DNA from: JBDSGC01 sp046594105
GTDB lineage: Bacteria; Acidobacteriota; Thermoanaerobaculia; Gp7-AA8
Reading direction: 5' to 3'
NCBI GenBank assembly: GCA_046594105.1
Contig: JBKJQB010000052.1
Span: 1 to 7,330, forward strand
Length of the DNA: 7,330 nt
Shown here: positions 5,867 to 7,330 of the stretch, in pieces
Layout: every line of letters starts with the position of its first letter
Position numbering within the stretch: the stretch's first letter is position 1
Position numbers and translations under genes: made by a program
The notes under the pieces: model-generated
What the model was told of the DNA's origin: nothing
The model's database searches: none
The model's input: only the letters and a program-made list of their open reading frames with translations

Positions 5867-7284
5867 GGACTACCGCGGCGCGCGCAGAACCCGCTGACGA
5901 TGGCGCGGGTCAGCCTCACTCCTTCCGAGAAAAAGCGCGCGCGAATCCGTTCGTCGTTTCCGTGCACCGTATCGGCGTCGTAGTAGTTCACCTTGAACGG
6001 CGCGATGCCATAGGCCACGATGCCCCGGGCGCGAAAATAACGGCTGTCGGATGTTCCCGGACTGACGAACGCAGCAACCGCCGATCCCGGCTCCGCCGCG
6101 CGCATCGTCTCTGAAAGCACGCGGAACAACTCGGTGTCCGTCCGGCTCTCCGGAACCGGCTGGGCGGCCAGCAGAACCTCCAGAGCGGCTCCCTTTCCAG
6201 CGGGTATCAATGCCCTGATTCTCTCCAGCAAAGGCTCGGCGCGCTCATCATCGAGCAGGCGAATGTCCAGGTCCGCCGTGGCCCGCGACGGAAGACAATT
6301 CGTGCAGCTGCCTCCCTCGATCCTGGTGATGGCGATGGTGTTGTGAAGCAGCGAGCGGTATCCGGACGGCAGGACCCGCTCGACGCGCTCCACGTCGACC
6401 GGCTCGTGGATCTCGCGCATCAGCGCGCCCTTCTCATCTGCTTTCAGCTTTCCCGCTGCTCGGAAGTAGCGCTCCACCGATGGAGTCAAACGATAGGGAG
6501 TGGGAATCCTGGCGATCTGGTCCAGGCAGTGAACCAGCCGCGCCAGCATCCCACCGTCCTCAGGCGGCGAGGCGGAGTGCCCGCTCTGCCCCTCAAAGGT
6601 GATGCGCAGCCAGAGCGGAACCTTCTCCTGCGTCTCGATCCCCCAGATGGTGACTTTGTCGACCACGGTCTCGCTGGATCCACCTTCATTGAGAACGTAG
6701 CCGACGTTCGCGAACAACTCCGGATGTTTCTCCAGCAGTTCGCGACACCCGGCCGCCCCACCCATCTCTTCATCTGCCACGCCGAGGTACACAATGTCCC
6801 GCCGCAGGGGAACGCGACGGCGTTGGAGATCGGCGATGGCCATCAGCTGCGCGATTCCCAGCGACTTGACGTCGAGAGCGCCGCGGCCCCAGAGATACCC
6901 GTTGACGCGCAGACCGGCGAAGGGCGGTCGGGTCCACTGCGACGCCACTGCTGGCACCACGTCGATGTGATGGAGCAGCAGCAGTGCCGGCTCTGTGGAG
7001 CCCGAGCGGATGCGGGCGTAAACCGACTGCCGATCGGGATTGGAGCCCACCAGGCTTGCTTCGATTCCTTCCTTCAGCAACAGCTGCTGGAGGAAGCGCG
7101 CACCCATCGTCTCGTTCCCGGGAGGATTCGATGTGTCGATGCGCAGGTACGCGAGCAACGCCGCTTCCGCCTCGCGCTCCACGGGATCCCGAGCCACCCC
7201 GGACGCCTGGCGGCAATGCAGGGAGGAAACCAACAGGCCGGCGAACGAGAGGACCAGCGCGAAGCGACTGCGTGAGGCGGCCAT
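5863..7284 (-). CDS. Exported M20-family zinc metallopeptidase (carboxypeptidase-like)
   Basis: A dizinc exopeptidase or amidohydrolase of 473 residues. The catalytic core shows LLLLHHIDVVPA (metal H106, D108), WGRGALDVKS (bridging D138), ADEEMGG (catalytic E172, metal E173), NEGGSS (E200) and, near the end, DTVHGNDERI (metal H441). The inserted lid/dimerisation domain (about 222-340) includes SGHSA. The layout fits the M20A branch (CPS1/PM20D1/ArgE-DapE-like); the substrate cannot be assigned. Residues 1-24 (a basic start, then FALVLSFAGLLVSSLHC) form a signal peptide. C24 suggests a lipoprotein, but His at -1 is not a normal lipobox, so Sec cleavage is also possible. I chose the ATG at 7284. 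A GTG at 7314 would add ten residues encoded partly by the 26-bp repeat and spoil the signal peptide. There is no visible Shine-Dalgarno. The stop overlaps the YfhO start by 4 nt (ATGA), indicating translational coupling. Confidence 0.93.
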   Translation of the reverse strand: MAASRSRFALVLSFAGLLVSSLHCRQASGVARDPVEREAEAALLAYLRIDTSNPPGNETMGARFLQQLLLKEGIEASLVGSNPDRQSVYARIRSGSTEPALLLLHHIDVVPAVASQWTRPPFAGLRVNGYLWGRGALDVKSLGIAQLMAIADLQRRRVPLRRDIVYLGVADEEMGGAAGCRELLEKHPELFANVGYVLNEGGSSETVVDKVTIWGIETQEKVPLWLRITFEGQSGHSASPPEDGGMLARLVHCLDQIARIPTPYRLTPSVERYFRAAGKLKADEKGALMREIHEPVDVERVERVLPSGYRSLLHNTIAITRIEGGSCTNCLPSRATADLDIRLLDDERAEPLLERIRALIPAGKGAALEVLLAAQPVPESRTDTELFRVLSETMRAAEPGSAVAAFVSPGTSDSRYFRARGIVAYGIAPFKVNYYDADTVHGNDERIRARFFSEGVRLTRAIVSGFCARRGSP

Positions 7285-7295
7285 GCGATCGGTTG

Positions 7296-7301
7296 AGTAT
7301 A
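7296..7301 (-). promoter_or_regulatory. Candidate -10 box TATACT of the peptidase operon
   Basis: The minus strand reads TATACT, a near-consensus -10, ending 11 nt before the peptidase ATG. Initiation about 7 nt downstream would leave a leader of only some 4-5 nt. That agrees with the absence of a Shine-Dalgarno and suggests leaderless translation. A -35 box at normal distance would fall inside the 26-bp repeat and is not TTGACA-like there. Confidence 0.4.
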
Positions 7302-7304
7302 CGG

Positions 7305-7330
7305 GGGCCGGCACGGCCGGCGGCGTTGGT
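7305..7330. repeat. Right copy of perfect 26-bp inverted repeat
   Basis: Exact reverse complement of 165-190. It reads GGGCCGGCACGG... and ends CGGCGTTGGT at the last base of the window. It holds the same hairpin, GCCGGC (7307-7312), ACG and GCCGGC (7316-7321). It lies 20 nt upstream of the peptidase start, where a -35 region would be, so it could influence that promoter. It may continue beyond the window. If the window is a whole contig, ending inside a multi-copy repeat is what short-read assembly would produce. Confidence 0.8.

Noticed and set aside
6343..7275. 310-codon plus-strand frame opposite the peptidase gene
   Set aside because: Codon-aligned antisense shadow of a gene with all M20 motifs.
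7285..7314. GTG start of the peptidase at 7314
   Set aside because: It would place repeat-derived residues ahead of the signal peptide and would include the likely -10 box in the coding region.
165..7330. Composite transposon or genomic island with 26-bp terminal repeats
   Set aside because: No transposase, integrase or target duplication is visible, and the cargo includes a core housekeeping gene. Kept as a finding on repeats, not called as a mobile element.

Overview
The window is GC-rich by eye (roughly 60-65 %) and compact. It reads as a bacterial chromosome segment, with five protein genes that all lie on the minus strand. No rRNA, tRNA, CRISPR array, transposase or phage gene is visible. 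The organism is probably a Gram-negative soil or environmental bacterium. An Acidobacteriota-like source is my best guess, because the ~100-residue Fis-type protein with a basic tail resembles small regulators I associate with that phylum. This is inference and no marker here proves it.

In transcription order (right to left) the genes are: an exported M20-family zinc peptidase (7284-5863); a YfhO-type multi-TM membrane glycosyltransferase-like protein (5866-3992), whose start overlaps the peptidase stop in an ATGA; a 103-aa Fis-type helix-turn-helix protein (3951-3640), 40 nt downstream; RNase R (3626-1374, TTG start), 13 nt further on; and a cytoplasmic coiled-coil/TPR protein (1281-193) after a 92-nt spacer. 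The spacing suggests two tight pairs, peptidase with YfhO and Fis-type with rnr. The TPR gene follows either by read-through or from its own promoter. The first pair concerns the cell envelope and the second RNA turnover. The sequence shows no direct mechanistic link between them.

The most unusual structure is non-coding. A perfect 26-bp inverted repeat brackets the whole five-gene block (165-190 and 7305-7330). One copy sits 2 nt past the TPR stop and the other about 20 nt upstream of the peptidase start. Each copy carries its own GCCGGC-3nt-GCCGGC hairpin. The left flank (1-192) holds a second palindrome of REP type (39-58), a 14-bp near-identical direct repeat on either side of it, and a bulged hairpin (100-146). 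I read this as dispersed REP-like extragenic repeats, not as a transposon. No complete undescribed system is evident. The best leads are the repeat bracket, the Fis-type/rnr gene pair and two 10-bp palindromes in the rnr-TPR spacer.
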